Shown in pieces: positions 8,477 to 16,417 of a stretch of DNA of 64,000 nucleotides; position 1 is the first letter of the stretch, and the number at the start of each line of letters is the position of its first letter. Location: assembly GCA_050331455.1 (NCBI GenBank), contig JBHJGV010000073.1:14591-78590 (forward strand). Direction: 5' to 3'. The DNA is from CAYUYV01 sp050331455 (GTDB lineage Bacteria; Pseudomonadota; Alphaproteobacteria; JAJFIK01). Below the pieces are notes generated by a model. It was not told the DNA's origin and searched no databases. It saw only the letters and a list, made by a program, of their open reading frames with translations. The position numbers and the translations under genes were made by a program.

Positions 8477-9691
8477 ATGGATTTCGAGACTTTTTTTCGC
8501 GACTCGCTTGACGGCCTTCGAGAGGAAGGGCGCTACCGTGTGTTCGCCGATCTCGAGCGCAAGGTGGGCTGTTTCCCGCGCGCCACGAACCATGGCTGCC
8601 CGGACAAGTCGGAAGTGACGGTGTGGTGCTCCAACGACTATTTGGGCATGGGCCAGCATCCCAAGGTGCTCGAGGCCATGCATGAGGCCCTTGATCGCTG
8701 CGGCGCGGGCGCCGGCGGCACCCGGAACATTTCCGGCACCAATCATTATCACGTGCTCCTGGAACAGGAATTGGCCGACCTCCACGGGAAGGAAGCGGCC
8801 CTGCTGTTCACGTCGGGCTATGTCTCGAACTGGGCGTCCTTGAGCACGCTTGCGGCAAAGCTGCCGGGCTGCGTGGTGCTGTCGGATTCCGGCAATCACG
8901 CCTCCATGATCGAGGGGATCCGGCACAGCAAGGCGGAGCGCCAGATCTTCGCCCATAACGATGCGGCGGATCTCGACGCCAAGCTCGCCGCCATTGAACC
9001 CGGCCGGCCGAAACTGGTGGCCTTCGAGTCTGTCTACTCCATGGATGGGGATATCGCGCCGATCAAAGACCTCTGCGATGTGTGCGACGCCCATGGCGCC
9101 ATGTCCTATATCGACGAAGTCCACGCCGTCGGCCTTTACGGACCCCGCGGCGGGGGCATCTGCGAGCGCGAGGGCCTGTCGGACCGGCTGACGGTCATCG
9201 AGGGCACCCTCGGCAAGGCCTTCGGCGTGATGGGCGGCTATATCGCCGGGTCCGCCGCCCTGTGCGATTTCGTGCGCAGCTTCGCGTCCGGCTTCATCTT
9301 CACAACGGCCCTGCCCCCGACCATCGCCGCCGGGGCCCTGGCCAGCATTCGCCATTTGAAGGAAAGCCAAGCCGAGCGGGCGACCCACCAGGCCCGGGTG
9401 GCCCAGGTGCGCGCCGGCCTCGATGCCGTCGGCATTCCGTACATGCCCAACCCCAGCCACATCGTGCCGGTGATGGTGAAGGATCCGGTGAAGTGCAAAT
9501 GGATCAGCGACTGGCTGATGGACAAGCACGGCATCTATGTTCAGCCCATCAACTATCCCACGGTCCCGCGGGGCAGCGAGCGTCTGCGCATCACGCCTTC
9601 TCCGCTGCACACGGACGAAGACGTCAAGCGCCTGCTCGGGGCCTTGCACGAAATCTGGTCCCAGTGCGCCCTGGCCCGCGCCGTGGCATGA
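8477..9691 (+). CDS. hemA: 5-aminolevulinate synthase
   Basis: HemA condenses glycine and succinyl-CoA to 5-aminolevulinate, the first committed step of heme and bacteriochlorophyll synthesis in alphaproteobacteria. The 404-residue protein opens with MDFETFFRDSLDGLREEGRYR cut here at the typical start, has the glycine-rich GAGAGGTRNISGTNHYH, the PLP-contacting YIDEVHAVGLYG and the Schiff-base lysine K247 in EGTLGKAFG. ATG 8477 has aagggagg at 8464-8471. It closes the photosynthesis cluster, as in many aerobic phototrophs. I found no TGT-N12-ACA PpsR-type site in the ~100 bases upstream. Confidence 0.97.
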   Translation: MDFETFFRDSLDGLREEGRYRVFADLERKVGCFPRATNHGCPDKSEVTVWCSNDYLGMGQHPKVLEAMHEALDRCGAGAGGTRNISGTNHYHVLLEQELADLHGKEAALLFTSGYVSNWASLSTLAAKLPGCVVLSDSGNHASMIEGIRHSKAERQIFAHNDAADLDAKLAAIEPGRPKLVAFESVYSMDGDIAPIKDLCDVCDAHGAMSYIDEVHAVGLYGPRGGGICEREGLSDRLTVIEGTLGKAFGVMGGYIAGSAALCDFVRSFASGFIFTTALPPTIAAGALASIRHLKESQAERATHQARVAQVRAGLDAVGIPYMPNPSHIVPVMVKDPVKCKWISDWLMDKHGIYVQPINYPTVPRGSERLRITPSPLHTDEDVKRLLGALHEIWSQCALARAVA

Positions 9692-9849
9692 TCGAAGGAG
9701 CCGGTCGGTGGGAATTTGCCCCGCAGACGGGCTCCTGACGGAACCTCCGAAGTCAGCGGATCGCCCGAAAGGCGGGTTTCACCTTGCCCCCTTGGGCACC
9801 GTTTGCCGGGAAAGACGACAAGAGAACGAAAGAACGAACGGTTAGACCC

Positions 9850-10809
9850 ATGATAGCCTCCGAGTCCTCCCCTGCCCTGGTGCGCATCGGCACCCGCAAA
9901 AGCCGGCTTGCCCTGGCCCAGGCCCACACCGTGCGCCTCGCCCTCGCCCGGGCCCATGGCTGGCCGGAGGACGAGGAAAACTGTCCGGCGAAGATTGTCG
10001 CCATGAGCACGACCGGTGACGAGGTCCAGTCCCGCGCCCTGCTTGATATCGGCGGCAAGGGTCTGTTCACGAAGGAAATCGAGGAGGCCCTGCTCGACGG
10101 CCGGGTCGACCTCGCCGTCCATTCCATGAAGGACGTGCCGACGGAATTGCCGCCCGGGCTGGTGATCGCCGCGATTATGGAGCGGGAAGACCCCCGGGAC
10201 GTCTTCATCGGTCATGAGGCGGATCATCCTGACGACCTGCCGAATGGCGCGGTGGTGGGCACATCCTCCCTGCGCCGCCAGGCCCAACTGCTCTCCCGCT
10301 GGCCGGATATCGAGATCGGCCTCTTGCGCGGCAATGTGGAAACCCGGCTCGGCAAGGTGGCCGCCGGTGAAGTGGCCGGCACCTTCCTCGCCCGGGCCGG
10401 CCTCAACCGCCTCGGCCTTGCGCCCGAGAAAGCCCGCGACTTGACCATGGAAGAGATGCTGCCCGCCGTGGCGCAGGGCGCCGTGGGCATCGAGATCCGC
10501 GATCACGACACCCGCGTGCGGGACCTGATCGCCCCCCTCGACCACGGCGCGACCCATCGCTGCGTGATCGCCGAACGGGCCCTGCTGGCCATGCTGGACG
10601 GGTCCTGCCGCACGCCCATTGCGGGCTTCGCCTCAATCAGCGACAGCGGCACCATGCAGTTGCGCGGCCTGCTGTTGAGCCCGGACGGCAAACAGCGCTG
10701 GTCCGCCGAACGCTTGGGACAAGCCGGCGATGCCGGCACCCTCGGCCGCGAGGCCGGCGCCGAAATCAAGGCCCAGATCCCGGAAGCGGCCCGCGTCGCG
10801 GCGGGGTAG
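9850..10809 (+). CDS. hemC: Porphobilinogen deaminase (hydroxymethylbilane synthase)
   Basis: HemC polymerises four porphobilinogens to hydroxymethylbilane in the cytoplasm. The 319-residue product has the N-terminal RIGTRKSRLALAQ, the MSTTGDEVQ and HSMKDVPTELP motifs, arginines GTSSLRRQAQ that bind substrate carboxylates, and the dipyrromethane-cofactor cysteine C252 in LDGSCRTPIAGF. ATG 9850 is preferred because it gives a family-length N terminus; the ribosome site is weak, and an in-frame ATG at 9784 would add 22 residues. It lies 158 bases after hemA in the same direction, so precursor synthesis genes are adjacent, though probably with separate transcription. Confidence 0.95.
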   Translation: MIASESSPALVRIGTRKSRLALAQAHTVRLALARAHGWPEDEENCPAKIVAMSTTGDEVQSRALLDIGGKGLFTKEIEEALLDGRVDLAVHSMKDVPTELPPGLVIAAIMEREDPRDVFIGHEADHPDDLPNGAVVGTSSLRRQAQLLSRWPDIEIGLLRGNVETRLGKVAAGEVAGTFLARAGLNRLGLAPEKARDLTMEEMLPAVAQGAVGIEIRDHDTRVRDLIAPLDHGATHRCVIAERALLAMLDGSCRTPIAGFASISDSGTMQLRGLLLSPDGKQRWSAERLGQAGDAGTLGREAGAEIKAQIPEAARVAAG

Positions 10810-10912
10810 GTGCGGACACGGCATCCCGAGCGCGCGATGGGAGATGGTGGAAGAAAGTAAACGCCTATTCAATATGCGTTTGGTCACCGACGGGCGCCAT
10901 GGGCGCACGGTG

Positions 10913-12877
10913 CTACACTGCCTGTCCGGGCTGCGCCTCGAGATCATGCTCTGCCACCAGATGGCCCGGGGCCACTTCGATCAGCTTGGGCACATATTGC
11001 TCCGTGTCGGGATCGTCGATCATCCGTGACCTCAGATAGGTGAGGCCGGAGCGGGTGTCGAGGGGGGACGGCAGGTCACCGGGCAGGGGCGGACGGGCCT
11101 TGTGGCGCTCCACGGACGGGTCCGGGACGGGCACGGCGGCCATCAGGGCACGGGTATAAGGATGGCGCGGCGCCGTGCAGATCGTGTCCCGGTCCGCCAA
11201 TTCCACCACCCGGCCCATATAGAGCACCATGATCCGGTGGCAGATTTGTCGGACCACCGCGATGTCATGGCTGATGAACAGCATGGCCATGCCGAATTCC
11301 CGCTGGAGATCGAGGATCAGATCGACGATCTGGGCCTGGATCGACACGTCGAGGGCACTCGTCGCCTCGTCGCAGACGATCAGGCGCGGACGCAGGATCA
11401 TGGCCCGGGCAAGGCCCGCCCTCTGGTTCTGACCGCCTGAGAATTCGTGGGGATACCTGTTGATCCAGGCCGGGTCGAGCCCCACACGGACCATCATGTC
11501 CCGGACCATTGCTTTGCGTTCGCCCGGTGGCAGGCCCGGCCGATGGGTGTCCAGGGGTTCGGCGATGCTCTCTCCGATCGTCATGCGCGGATCGAGGCTC
11601 GCCAGCGGGTCCTGGAACACCATCTGGAAATCGGCCCGGGCCTTCAGGAGATCGCGCCGCGACAAGGTCATGAGGTCCCGCCCCTGCCAGATCACCGCGC
11701 CGCCGCTCGGGTCCACAAGGCGCAACACGGCCCGGGCCAGGGTGGACTTTCCGCACCCGGACTCGCCCACAATGCCAAGGGTTTCGCCCGGCCTCAGATC
11801 GAACGCCACCCCATCGACCGCCCGCAGCGTCTTTGCCGGGCGCCAGAATGCTTCGCCCGCGCGCACCGGAAAATGAACCTTGAGATCCCGGACCTGGAGC
11901 AGGGTCTGCCCCTCCTCCTCCCCCCGCCCCGCAAACGGCTGCAATCCGGCACCTCGCCCCCGGTCCGCCCGGTCCATGCGCGGCATGGCCTCAAGCAGCA
12001 TGCGGGTATACGCCTCGCGCGGCCGCTCGAAAATATCCTCCGCAGTGCCCTCTTCCACGAATGCCCCGTCTCGCATGACTTGAATGCGGTCGCACAGGCC
12101 GGCGACAACGCCCATGTCGTGGGTGATCAGACAGATGGCCGTATTCATCTCCCGGCCCAGTTCTTTCATCACTTCCAGGATCTGGGCCTGGACAGTCACG
12201 TCGAGGGCCGTGGTCGGTTCGTCCGCCACCAGAAGATCCGGCTCGCACAAGGTGGCCATGGCGATCATCACCCGCTGGCGCATGCCGCCCGACAGCTCAT
12301 GGGGGTACTGGTCCAGGCGGCGGCGCGCCTCGGGAATCCGCACACGGTCCAACATGGCGCCGGCCCGCGCCAGAGCCTCGCGCCGGGTCATGCCCTTGTG
12401 GCGGGTCAGCACTTCGGTGAGCTGGTCGCCCACGGTCATATGGGGCGTGAGGGACATAAGGGGGTCCTGGAAGATCATGGTCATCCGGGACCCCCGGATG
12501 CGGTCGAGTTCCGGTCGGGGCAGTGTGAGCAGGTCGCGGCCGCGGAACAGGGCCTGCCCCGTTGTCCGCCCGTTCGAGGCGATCAGCCCCATCGCCGCCA
12601 TGAAGGTCTGGCTTTTCCCCGAGCCGGATTCGCCGACCACGCCCAGGACCTCGCCCTCATGGACCGCGAGATCCACCGAGCGGACCGCGTCCACCGGTCC
12701 GTCTGGCGTCTCGAAGCGGACTGTCAGGGCCCGGATGTCGAGCACCGGTGCAGCCGTCAGCTGATTTTCCTCCGCTGCCGGATCATAGGGGTGGGGATCA
12801 TCGCCCTTGCCATGCACCGTCGTCGCCCTCCTGGTCACGGGTTTGGGACGCCCCGGCCCTTTGGGCCGAGGGGGCAC
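10913..12877 (-). CDS. Peptide/nickel-type ABC transporter, fused dual ATP-binding protein
   Basis: One 654-residue polypeptide carries two complete ABC ATPase domains, as in YejF/GsiA/DppD-DppF fusions. Domain 1 (about 45-300) has GESGSGKS, LSGGMRQR and LVADEPTTALD; domain 2 (about 330-590) has GESGCGKST, FSGGQNQR (Asn in place of the usual Arg) and IVCDEATSALD. Such proteins energise uptake of oligopeptides or related solutes. The usual C-terminal cysteine-rich CxFxxRC tail of DppD/DppF-like proteins is absent. No permease genes are adjacent; the binding protein at 14298 is the nearest partner candidate. The start is uncertain: GTG 12877 is used, but the ABC fold begins near residue 45 and later GTG codons exist. 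Confidence 0.9.
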   Translation of the reverse strand: MPPRPKGPGRPKPVTRRATTVHGKGDDPHPYDPAAEENQLTAAPVLDIRALTVRFETPDGPVDAVRSVDLAVHEGEVLGVVGESGSGKSQTFMAAMGLIASNGRTTGQALFRGRDLLTLPRPELDRIRGSRMTMIFQDPLMSLTPHMTVGDQLTEVLTRHKGMTRREALARAGAMLDRVRIPEARRRLDQYPHELSGGMRQRVMIAMATLCEPDLLVADEPTTALDVTVQAQILEVMKELGREMNTAICLITHDMGVVAGLCDRIQVMRDGAFVEEGTAEDIFERPREAYTRMLLEAMPRMDRADRGRGAGLQPFAGRGEEEGQTLLQVRDLKVHFPVRAGEAFWRPAKTLRAVDGVAFDLRPGETLGIVGESGCGKSTLARAVLRLVDPSGGAVIWQGRDLMTLSRRDLLKARADFQMVFQDPLASLDPRMTIGESIAEPLDTHRPGLPPGERKAMVRDMMVRVGLDPAWINRYPHEFSGGQNQRAGLARAMILRPRLIVCDEATSALDVSIQAQIVDLILDLQREFGMAMLFISHDIAVVRQICHRIMVLYMGRVVELADRDTICTAPRHPYTRALMAAVPVPDPSVERHKARPPLPGDLPSPLDTRSGLTYLRSRMIDDPDTEQYVPKLIEVAPGHLVAEHDLEAQPGQAV

Positions 12878-12898
12878 GGGCCGGGCGGCGTCATGGGA

Positions 12899-13084
12899 TC
12901 AGGCATCAAAGGCACGGCCATAGGCAACGGCGTGCTCTCCTTCGGCAAAAACCCTCTTCGCCCCGATAGAGGGCATCACGGCATCGTAGAAGGCCAGGGC
13001 GCGGGGGACACTCGCCACGGGGATGGACACGTGGGACAGAAGCGATGCTGTGTCCGCCGCCGACGGCTGCTCCGGATCCGTCAT
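12899..13084 (-). pseudogene. Truncated VOC/glyoxalase-family fragment
   Basis: A 61-residue frame whose middle reads SHVSIPVASVPRALAFYDAV followed by MPSIGAKRV and AVAYGR. This is the first beta-alpha-beta unit of a vicinal-oxygen-chelate (glyoxalase/bleomycin resistance) protein. The normal protein has about 125 residues, but here translation stops right after YGRAFDA. The sequence beyond, up to the ABC gene 21 bases on, shows no continuing VOC frame. It looks like a 3'-deleted gene whose break lies near the ABC transporter start. A possible ribosome site (ggaggacg) lies before the ATG, so a short peptide may still be made. The family call is from pattern only. Confidence 0.5.
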
Positions 13085-13115
13085 CTCCGCGTCCTCCCGG
13101 CTAAGGCCCGCTTCG

Positions 13116-13961
13116 TCACTTCAGGCGCTCGGCCCGATAGAGCCGGCCCTTGCTGTCGATCTGCATGAAGGTCGCACCGAACAGGCCGCGCTTCAGGCGC
13201 ACCTCCGCGATGCCGTCTTTGCTCACATAAATCTTGCGACCGTCTTTCTGGCGCCAAACCTGACCGTTTTCCAGAAAGACGACCAGCTTGTCCGCATTGT
13301 TGTGCCGGTAGCGGGTGACGGGCACGGTCACTTCCTTTGGCGGCTGGTCCTCGGCGGATTTGCCCCTGGCGTCCCGGGGCAGGTCGTCCTGGCCGAAGCT
13401 GGCGGAAGGGTCGGCGGCCGTTTGCGCGCGCTCCGCTTCGACCTTCGCGACGGCGGCCTCGGCGCCCCGGCGCGCCTGTTCCCGGGCGGCGGCTTCAGCG
13501 TCGGCGCGGGCGGCCTCGGCCGCGCGTCGGGCGGCCTCGCGGGCCTCCTCTGTGGCTTGTTGCTCGGCTTGAAGGCGGGCTTCGCGGGCGGCGAGTTCCG
13601 CCTCCCGCCGCTCCAGGTCGAAGGCGCGCTGCTCGGCTTCGATTTGCACTTCGCGGGCCGCCTGTTCGGCCTCCTTGCGCGCCAGTTCAGCCTCCTTGCG
13701 GGCCTGCTCGGCGGCCAGGGCCGTCTGCCGCTCGGCGGTCTTCGAGGCTTCCCGGGCCGCCGTTTTGGCGCCTTCAAGGGCCAGCGAAACCGCGTCGAAA
13801 CAGGCGAGCCGCGCCTCGTCGTCCGAAATCGCGGCGCAGCGCTGGAGGGCCTTGTCCGCCTTTGGGGACTGGGCCAAAGCCGGGGCGGCGTGAAGGGCAA
13901 GCGTTGCCAGCGCCGCCAGCCCCGCGGCGCCGAAAACACCCCGTGAAGTTCCGTCCGTCAT
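13116..13961 (-). CDS. Predicted periplasmic protein with long Ala/Glu-rich coiled coil
   Basis: The product has 281 residues. ATG 13961 is chosen because it puts a clean signal peptide at the N terminus (hydrophobic stretch FGAAGLAALATLALHAAPALA, then QSP). A motif CAAISDDEARLACFD follows, a pattern seen in many exported proteobacterial proteins of unknown role. Residues ~70-190 are a continuous Ala/Glu/Arg heptad-like helix, probably a coiled coil. The last ~70 residues (VTRYRHNNADKLVVFLENGQ to the end) form a small beta domain with conserved-looking QVWRQKDGR. I do not recognise a function. Divergent from the peptide-binding lipoprotein across a 336-base gap. Confidence 0.78.
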   Translation of the reverse strand: MTDGTSRGVFGAAGLAALATLALHAAPALAQSPKADKALQRCAAISDDEARLACFDAVSLALEGAKTAAREASKTAERQTALAAEQARKEAELARKEAEQAAREVQIEAEQRAFDLERREAELAAREARLQAEQQATEEAREAARRAAEAARADAEAAAREQARRGAEAAVAKVEAERAQTAADPSASFGQDDLPRDARGKSAEDQPPKEVTVPVTRYRHNNADKLVVFLENGQVWRQKDGRKIYVSKDGIAEVRLKRGLFGATFMQIDSKGRLYRAERLK

Positions 13962-14142
13962 GGCTCTCGCCCTCCCCTGACTGCGCCGTCCACCCTGTGC
14001 TCGTCGCTCCATGCGCCCATTCGCCACCTCACCCCCCGGCTCGTGGGCCGGCGGGCGTGCCATTCGCGGAATGGGTCACTTCGACGGGCATTCCTTCGGG
14101 CCCAACGATCATGCACGATGACCCACGAACCAGGGTTGCCGA

Positions 14143-14180
14143 AGGCCGTGGTCATTTAGGCCGTGGTCATCAGGCCACGG
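14143..14180. repeat. 15-bp-period direct repeat with overlapping inverted repeat
   Basis: In the 336-base gap between two divergent genes, aggccgtggtcat occurs at 14143-14155 and again at 14158-14170. The second copy also forms an inverted repeat, ccgtgg..ccacgg, at 14161-14180. It could be an operator for one or both genes, or a replication-slippage duplication. The rest of 13962-14297 shows no convincing gene. Confidence 0.6.
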
Positions 14181-14297
14181 TTTGCGCCGGCCAGACCCGC
14201 CCAGACCCGTGTCATACCGATCATTTGCATGGTTGCGGCAGTGGCATCACGGCGTCAATACGGGCCGGGAATGACGGGACAGGAAAGGATCAGGAGC

Positions 14298-16010
14298 ATG
14301 GAGACACCCACCGCAGCCAAGAGCGGCCGCCCTTGTAATCAGACACGGACCGCTTCGTGTGACGCCATCGCGGGTGTGCTGCGCCGAAGTCTGCTGTGGG
14401 CAGCCCTTGCGATCGGCCTCGGCGCGAGCGTCACGGCGTGCGACGGCGGCGCGCCTTCGAAAGGGTCGGCACCGGTTCGTGAAGAGATCGTTCTGCACCG
14501 GGGCAATTCCGGCGAGCCTTCATCCCTCGACCCCCACCGTATTTCCGGGATCTGGGAAAGCAATATCGGGCGCGACCTTTATCTCGGCCTTTTCACCGAT
14601 GCCGCCGATGGCACGCCCATTCCGGGGGCCGCCGAAAGCTACAGCGTCAGCGATGACGGTTTGACCTACACCTTCACCATGCGCGACGGCCACACCTGGT
14701 CCGACGGCGTGCCGGTGACGGCGGATGATTTCGTATTCGCCTTCCGCCGGATCCTCGATCCTGCGACGGCCGCGGAATATGCCTCGCTCCTTTATGTTCT
14801 GAAAAACGCCGCAGCCATCAATGCCGGAGAGGCGCCCCTCGAGTCCCTGGGCGCGCGGGCGGAAGATCCGGGCACACTCGTCCTCACGCTGGACTATCCG
14901 GCGCCCTTCCTGCCCCAATTGCTGACCCACCAGGCGGCCTATCCCGTGCCGCGCCATGTCATCGAGGACCAGGGCGACGACTGGGTGAAGGCGGGCACCA
15001 TGGTCACCAACGGGGCTTACGTCCTGGGCGAATGGCTCCCCAACGACCATGTTCGCCTGGAGAAGAACCCGCGTTTTTATGATGCGGAGAATGTGGCCAT
15101 CGACCGGGTCTTCTTTTACCCCACCGACGACCGGGCGTCCGCCGTGCGCCGCTTCCGGGCCGGCGAACTCGATCTCAACAATGACTTCCCGATTCAACAG
15201 CTCGAATTCCTACGCCGGACGCGGCCCGATGCAGTGCGCCTTGCGCCCTTCCTGCTCAGCAACTGTATTTTCGTGAACACGCAGGTCGCGCCCTTCGACC
15301 GGGTGGGGGTGCGCCGGGCCCTGAGCATGGCCATCGACCGGGACGTGCTGGCCCGAGATATCATGCGCAGCGGCCAGACCCCGTCCTATGCCTTCGTGCC
15401 GCCGGAGATCGTCAATTATCCGCATACGGCGGCCCTGTCCTTCCGGGACCAGTCCATGGAAGATCGGATCGCCAAAGCCCGCTCCCTGATGGCCGAGGCG
15501 GGCTATGGGCCGGACAATCCGTTGCGGGTCACGCTGCGCCACCGGGAAGGCCAGGACCACCGGAATGTGGCCATCGCGATCGGCGCCATGTGGAAGCAGA
15601 TCCATGTGGAGGCGGAGCTGTTGAACACCGAGTTGAAAACCCATTATGCGGATCTGCGCACGGGCAATTTCGTCCTGGCCGATGGTGGCTGGGTCGCCGA
15701 TTTCAACGACGCCAAAAACTACCTGTTCCTGCTGGAGACCAAGACCGGGTATCTGAACTACACGAACTATTCGAACCCGGCCTATGACGCCCTCGTGGAA
15801 CAGGCTGACGGCACCGGCGACATCGCCGAACGGGGCCGCCTCCTGGCCGAGGCCGAACAGCTCATGCTGGCCGACAGCCCCGTCCTGCCCACCTTCGTGG
15901 ATACCTCGCGCAATCTCGTGGGCGAGCATGTGCTGGGCTTTGTCGACAACCCCGACAACAAACACCCCAGCCGTTTCCTGTCGATCGACGAGACCCGCCG
16001 CCAGCGGTGA
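14298..16010 (+). CDS. Oligopeptide ABC transporter substrate-binding lipoprotein (OppA/MppA family)
   Basis: A 570-residue extracytoplasmic family 5 solute-binding protein that would capture peptides in the periplasm. After a basic N region there is a hydrophobic stretch (LLWAALAIGLGASVTAC) ending in a lipobox, so the mature protein is probably lipid-anchored at Cys. Typical family motifs follow: EPSSLDPHR, GLTYTFTMRDGHTWSDG, DFVFAFRRILDP and AMSIDRDVLA-like sequence (LSMAIDRDVLARD). ATG 14298 has caggag just upstream. The fused ATPase at 10913-12877 is the only transporter part nearby, so the permeases must be elsewhere or supplied by another system. Confidence 0.9.
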   Translation: METPTAAKSGRPCNQTRTASCDAIAGVLRRSLLWAALAIGLGASVTACDGGAPSKGSAPVREEIVLHRGNSGEPSSLDPHRISGIWESNIGRDLYLGLFTDAADGTPIPGAAESYSVSDDGLTYTFTMRDGHTWSDGVPVTADDFVFAFRRILDPATAAEYASLLYVLKNAAAINAGEAPLESLGARAEDPGTLVLTLDYPAPFLPQLLTHQAAYPVPRHVIEDQGDDWVKAGTMVTNGAYVLGEWLPNDHVRLEKNPRFYDAENVAIDRVFFYPTDDRASAVRRFRAGELDLNNDFPIQQLEFLRRTRPDAVRLAPFLLSNCIFVNTQVAPFDRVGVRRALSMAIDRDVLARDIMRSGQTPSYAFVPPEIVNYPHTAALSFRDQSMEDRIAKARSLMAEAGYGPDNPLRVTLRHREGQDHRNVAIAIGAMWKQIHVEAELLNTELKTHYADLRTGNFVLADGGWVADFNDAKNYLFLLETKTGYLNYTNYSNPAYDALVEQADGTGDIAERGRLLAEAEQLMLADSPVLPTFVDTSRNLVGEHVLGFVDNPDNKHPSRFLSIDETRRQR

Positions 16011-16070
16011 GCGGCGTTGCGACCGTGAACACAATGTGACGGTTTCGTGGTCAAAAGGGTTAAAAGCAAA

Positions 16071-16100
16071 TTGACGAAAAGGTTTTGAGTGCCGTACCGT
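16071..16100 (+). promoter_or_regulatory. Possible sigma-70-type promoter for the TonB-dependent receptor
   Basis: TTGACG at 16071-16076 and TACCGT at 16095-16100 with an 18-base spacer in the AT-richest part of the gap. The -35 is strong and the -10 is weak. It would give an unusually long leader of about 310 bases that contains the repeat-encoding small ORF. Confidence 0.35.
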
Positions 16101-16173
16101 TTTGGGTGAATGGGTTCGAACCGAGACGATGGCCCGATCGGTTCTGAACAAAAAGCTGACGCAGGCTGTTCCG

Positions 16174-16205
16174 GCTGTGTCGCGGTGACAGCTGTGTCGC
16201 GGTGA
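16174..16205. repeat. Tandem duplication, 15-bp unit at 17-bp period
   Basis: gctgtgtcgcggtga occurs at 16174-16188 and 16191-16205 in the untranslated region before the TonB-dependent receptor gene. Both copies are perfect. Confidence 0.85.
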
Positions 16206-16251
16206 GAGGGGCGAAAGCCAGCCGCTGCGCGTGCCGAACCGGACGGTGCCC

Positions 16252-16326
16252 ATGGACAGAGTTCGAAAGATGGACCGAGTTCGAAAGATGGGCAGGGCTC
16301 GCAAGATTCGCAGGGGGCGCAAGTAA
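16252..16326 (+). CDS. Possible 24-residue basic leader peptide made of hexapeptide repeats
   Basis: An ATG-to-TAA frame in the receptor leader reads MDRVRK-MDRVRK-MGRARK-IRRGRK, four six-residue units built from an 18-bp tandem repeat (two near-identical copies, two degenerate). Half the residues are Arg or Lys. The upstream ribosome site is weak (cggacgg), and it ends 91 bases before the receptor ATG. It may be a regulatory leader peptide, or the frame may be an accident of an in-frame minisatellite. Nothing in the sequence shows that it is translated. Confidence 0.3.
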   Translation: MDRVRKMDRVRKMGRARKIRRGRK

Positions 16327-16417
16327 GTGCCTTGCCAAAAACGGCTGAACCGCACGGAAAACAACGAACACTGGACCTGACGACCGGGATTTGAGGAAGA
16401 TAAAGGGGTTGAGGATC

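Noticed and set aside
11447..13168. 573-residue open frame on the plus strand across the ABC transporter gene
   Set aside because: It is the antisense shadow of the ABC gene: rich in His, Arg, Gly and Pro, no domain, and the minus-strand frame has full ABC motifs.
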